From contig NZ_FODY01000007.1 in assembly GCF_900110485.1 (NCBI RefSeq), positions 1 through 64,000 of the forward strand: a stretch of 64,000 bases of DNA, given 5' to 3'. The notes under the pieces were generated by a model. It was not told the DNA's origin. It saw nothing but the letters and a program-made list of their open reading frames with translations, and did not search any database. This document shows, piece after piece, positions 61,991 to 64,000 of this stretch (positions within the stretch are counted from its first letter, which is position 1; every line of letters starts with the position of its first letter). Position numbers and translations under genes: made by a program. This DNA is from Propionispora vibrioides. GTDB taxonomy: Bacteria > Bacillota > Negativicutes > Propionisporales > Propionisporaceae.

Positions 61991-64000
61991 ACGTCTGCCC
62001 AGCGATTGCCGCACACTGTGCAGCCAGCCTGACAGGTGAAATACGAGCGGATTGTGGTAAACCTTCAGCGTATAGGTGGCGCTCGTGTCGTCTACGGTGA
62101 AAACAATATCATTATAGGGCGTAGGCAAGCCCCAGGTATTCATAATGGGTTGGCCGTTTTTAAGAACGCTGATCCGGTAGGCGCTGTCCCGCAAATAGAG
62201 CGGATATTTCAGCGTAACCGTATGCCTATGAGCCGCGTCGCTGGGTAACGTTTTTCCCAACAGTTGGACAGCATATTCGCTGACTCCGAAGGAATCACTT
62301 AGCCGGGCGCCATAAACCGCCTGGAGGTTTGGGGTATAGTAGTCGATATAGGCGCGGACCAGTTCACTGGCCGTAGCAAACCGCAGAAGGCCCTTTTCGG
62401 CGTAGGTCTGAGCCAAATAAGCCAAATGTTCGTCCAATGCCTGGAATTGTCCTCCCTCCAGACTTCTCCAGTCCCCATTGCCCAGCATGAACATGGCGTG
62501 GGTAAAGCCGTCGATCAGGTGGATGCCCGGTTTGATCTGCCCGTCAGTCATAAAGGCCCTCATGCCTTGATCGGCTTTTTCGTTCATCACTGCCGCCGTA
62601 TCGGTATCATAGGCAATCGACGGTTTGGGCGTAGGTCTGAACTCAACCAGCCCGATTTCTTTAAAGTCACCGGCCGGCCGGTTGATATCGTCGGCCTTGG
62701 TAAAATAAATTTCCTGGCCGTAAGCGCCTGACGTACTGCCGCCCAGGTTGCCGTCGGCGTCGCTGGAACCCCAAAGTCCCACTTTCCGGTAGGCGTTAGT
62801 GCTCATCTGTTCATCCGCATTGCCGTTGCCAATATCGAACGAACCGGCCCGGGTGGTAATGAGCTGTCCTTGCCCGGAATCGGCGCTAAGCTCTTCCATA
62901 ATGCGCTGATAAGTATATAAAATACCGGCCCGGCTGCTGCCATCACTGAAATCGCCTTCGGTAACGACCGAATGAGCCCAGCCGTGATGCAGGTGATTGG
63001 CCCATAAACCATCCACCGCCGCATTATAGGATAATACATTGCCCGGCAGCTCGGGATCATAATCGCTATGCATGTGCAGGGCGTATTCATGACCGTGGCG
63101 GCTTTGTTCCGTCACCGACTGCCGGATAGCCAGAGTGGCTTGCTGCCACTTGCCGGTAGTCGACTGGCCGGCAGCCCATTCGGCGGCTTTAACCGCCGGC
63201 CAGGCTGTGTAATGGGTCCACTTGGCACCATGCTGTTCGGCAATGGCGTTCAGCCTTTCGGCTTTTTGCACCAACTGGACGGTAAATTCCTCCGGGTCCA
63301 GCCAGCCGTTTGCGTTGCCCCAGGCTTTGGCATAACCGGCCGAATCGATCGGCTCCAAATCCTCGGTCATAACATAATAGACTGTGCCCGGCCCGGGGTC
63401 ACGGACAGCCAGCTTGGCCAGATCGAAAGTCCGGTCCTCCACCGCCAGCCGTACCGGCCAGGGTTTTGTGAAATTGACCGTATCGGGGCGCTGTGCCTTA
63501 ATTGTCCAGGACAGGCCGCGCGTTTCGCCAGGCAGCAGTTCAGTAACCTCCTGTGCGGCCGCGCCGACCACCACATAGCCATAACCCTCGGGTTCCACAC
63601 AGCGCACCGTCAGTTTGTCAATCGGCTGCCGGCTGTGGTTGGTCAACCGGGCCTCTACAGTCAGCGTATCGCCTAGCACCGCAGCATAGGCGGGCTGCAC
63701 GGCGGACAGTTCCACGGCCTTCGCCGGCGCCAGACCGGCAGTCAGGCCCTTAATCAGCGCATGCTGCCCCTGGCCGACCTTGACGGTCAGCCGGTAACGG
63801 GCAGCCATAGCCGGTTTAAAGCCGGGAACGGCCGCGGTGAACAGTGCCTCCGGCTCGCGGGCCAGCGATTCCCAACGACCCTCATAATTATTCACATACC
63901 GCTTATCCTGCCATTGGCTGTTTTGCTGCTGCGGCGGCAACGCTCCGGTAAACACCGTTCCCAGCCGGGCAATTTCCCCGCCTGTGGCATCCAGAGCAGT
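61988..64000 (-). CDS. Large secreted-type protein of unknown function, 5' end beyond the window
   Basis: The frame is open to the right edge (at least 670 codons), so the start is outside. A beta-sandwich of NEW3/CARDB type is suggested near the start by LGDTLTVEARLTNHSRQPID and LLPGETRGLSWTI. The remainder contains MHSDYDPELPGNV, HHGWAHSVVTEGDF and long alpha/beta segments that might belong to a polysaccharide-active or deacetylase-like domain, which I cannot name with confidence. The C-terminus (SGWLHSVRQSLGRR) runs into the TAG of a miniature element. Confidence 0.6.
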   Translation of the reverse strand, partial: TALDATGGEIARLGTVFTGALPPQQQNSQWQDKRYVNNYEGRWESLAREPEALFTAAVPGFKPAMAARYRLTVKVGQGQHALIKGLTAGLAPAKAVELSAVQPAYAAVLGDTLTVEARLTNHSRQPIDKLTVRCVEPEGYGYVVVGAAAQEVTELLPGETRGLSWTIKAQRPDTVNFTKPWPVRLAVEDRTFDLAKLAVRDPGPGTVYYVMTEDLEPIDSAGYAKAWGNANGWLDPEEFTVQLVQKAERLNAIAEQHGAKWTHYTAWPAVKAAEWAAGQSTTGKWQQATLAIRQSVTEQSRHGHEYALHMHSDYDPELPGNVLSYNAAVDGLWANHLHHGWAHSVVTEGDFSDGSSRAGILYTYQRIMEELSADSGQGQLITTRAGSFDIGNGNADEQMSTNAYRKVGLWGSSDADGNLGGSTSGAYGQEIYFTKADDINRPAGDFKEIGLVEFRPTPKPSIAYDTDTAAVMNEKADQGMRAFMTDGQIKPGIHLIDGFTHAMFMLGNGDWRSLEGGQFQALDEHLAYLAQTYAEKGLLRFATASELVRAYIDYYTPNLQAVYGARLSDSFGVSEYAVQLLGKTLPSDAAHRHTVTLKYPLYLRDSAYRISVLKNGQPIMNTWGLPTPYNDIVFTVDDTSATYTLKVYHNPLVFHLSGWLHSVRQSLGRR

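Overview
This window reads as chromosome from an endospore-forming Firmicute. Sporulation genes (spoIIE, yabP, yabQ, spoVT, a spoVB-type flippase, fin, spo0F, a SpoIID-domain protein) sit in an order close to the Bacillus spo/fin-mfd to lysS segment. A glucitol-type PTS, SorC regulators, mixed GC content and many Gram-positive ribosome-binding sites point to the Negativicutes (Sporomusa/Pelosinus-like). That placement is an inference, since no taxonomic marker RNA is inside the window. Almost every gene is on the minus strand, so the natural reading direction is from high to low coordinates.

Right to left: a large partial protein of unknown function (61988-64000), spo0F, a cysteine-rich protein, a LysM/M23 peptidase, a small PrsW-like membrane protein, fin, mfd, spoVT, a spoVB-like flippase, yabN/mazG and HU. 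An insertion of about 17 kb (roughly 32-50 kb) then separates HU from yabP. It is dominated by phosphate-starvation functions: PhoP-type regulator, pstB-phoU, a zinc-binding lipoprotein, PhoH-like ATPase, PhoR-type kinase, a diacylglycerol glycosyltransferase with a zinc phospholipase C, an EAL/GGDEF protein, pstS, pstC-pstA, a chemoreceptor and a SpoIID-domain lipoprotein. After that come yabP, a lytic transglycosylase, yabQ, divIC, an S1 protein, spoIIE, a split ThrE exporter, tilS, hpt, ftsH and an asparaginase. Next are a plus-strand two-component system with a secreted repeat protein, birA-coaX, a glucitol-type PTS region with two SorC paralogues and a COG4091-type dehydrogenase, dusB, a three-gene cluster with a cyanobacterial-type acyl-ACP reductase homologue, greA and lysS. 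The left edge is the leader and tandem promoters of an rRNA operon that continues out of the window.

The most interesting system is a likely phosphate-starvation lipid-remodelling operon. A processive-type glycosyltransferase (41164-42315) and a zinc phospholipase C without an obvious signal peptide (40422-41138) lie behind four TTAACA-type repeats at 10-11 bp spacing. The same 11-bp repeats, placed 20-21 bp from a -10 hexamer, precede pstS, pstC and pstB, and similar repeats precede the chemoreceptor. Together these suggest one local Pho regulon: uptake, sensing, taxis and replacement of phospholipid by glycolipid.

The second theme is miniature inverted-repeat elements. At least two families (about 160-170 bp plus deletion forms) begin with TAG and end with CTA, which fits IS630-type insertion at CTAG. 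In four places the element end supplies the stop codon of the neighbouring gene, and in others the elements sit in leaders or abut each other sharing a TA.
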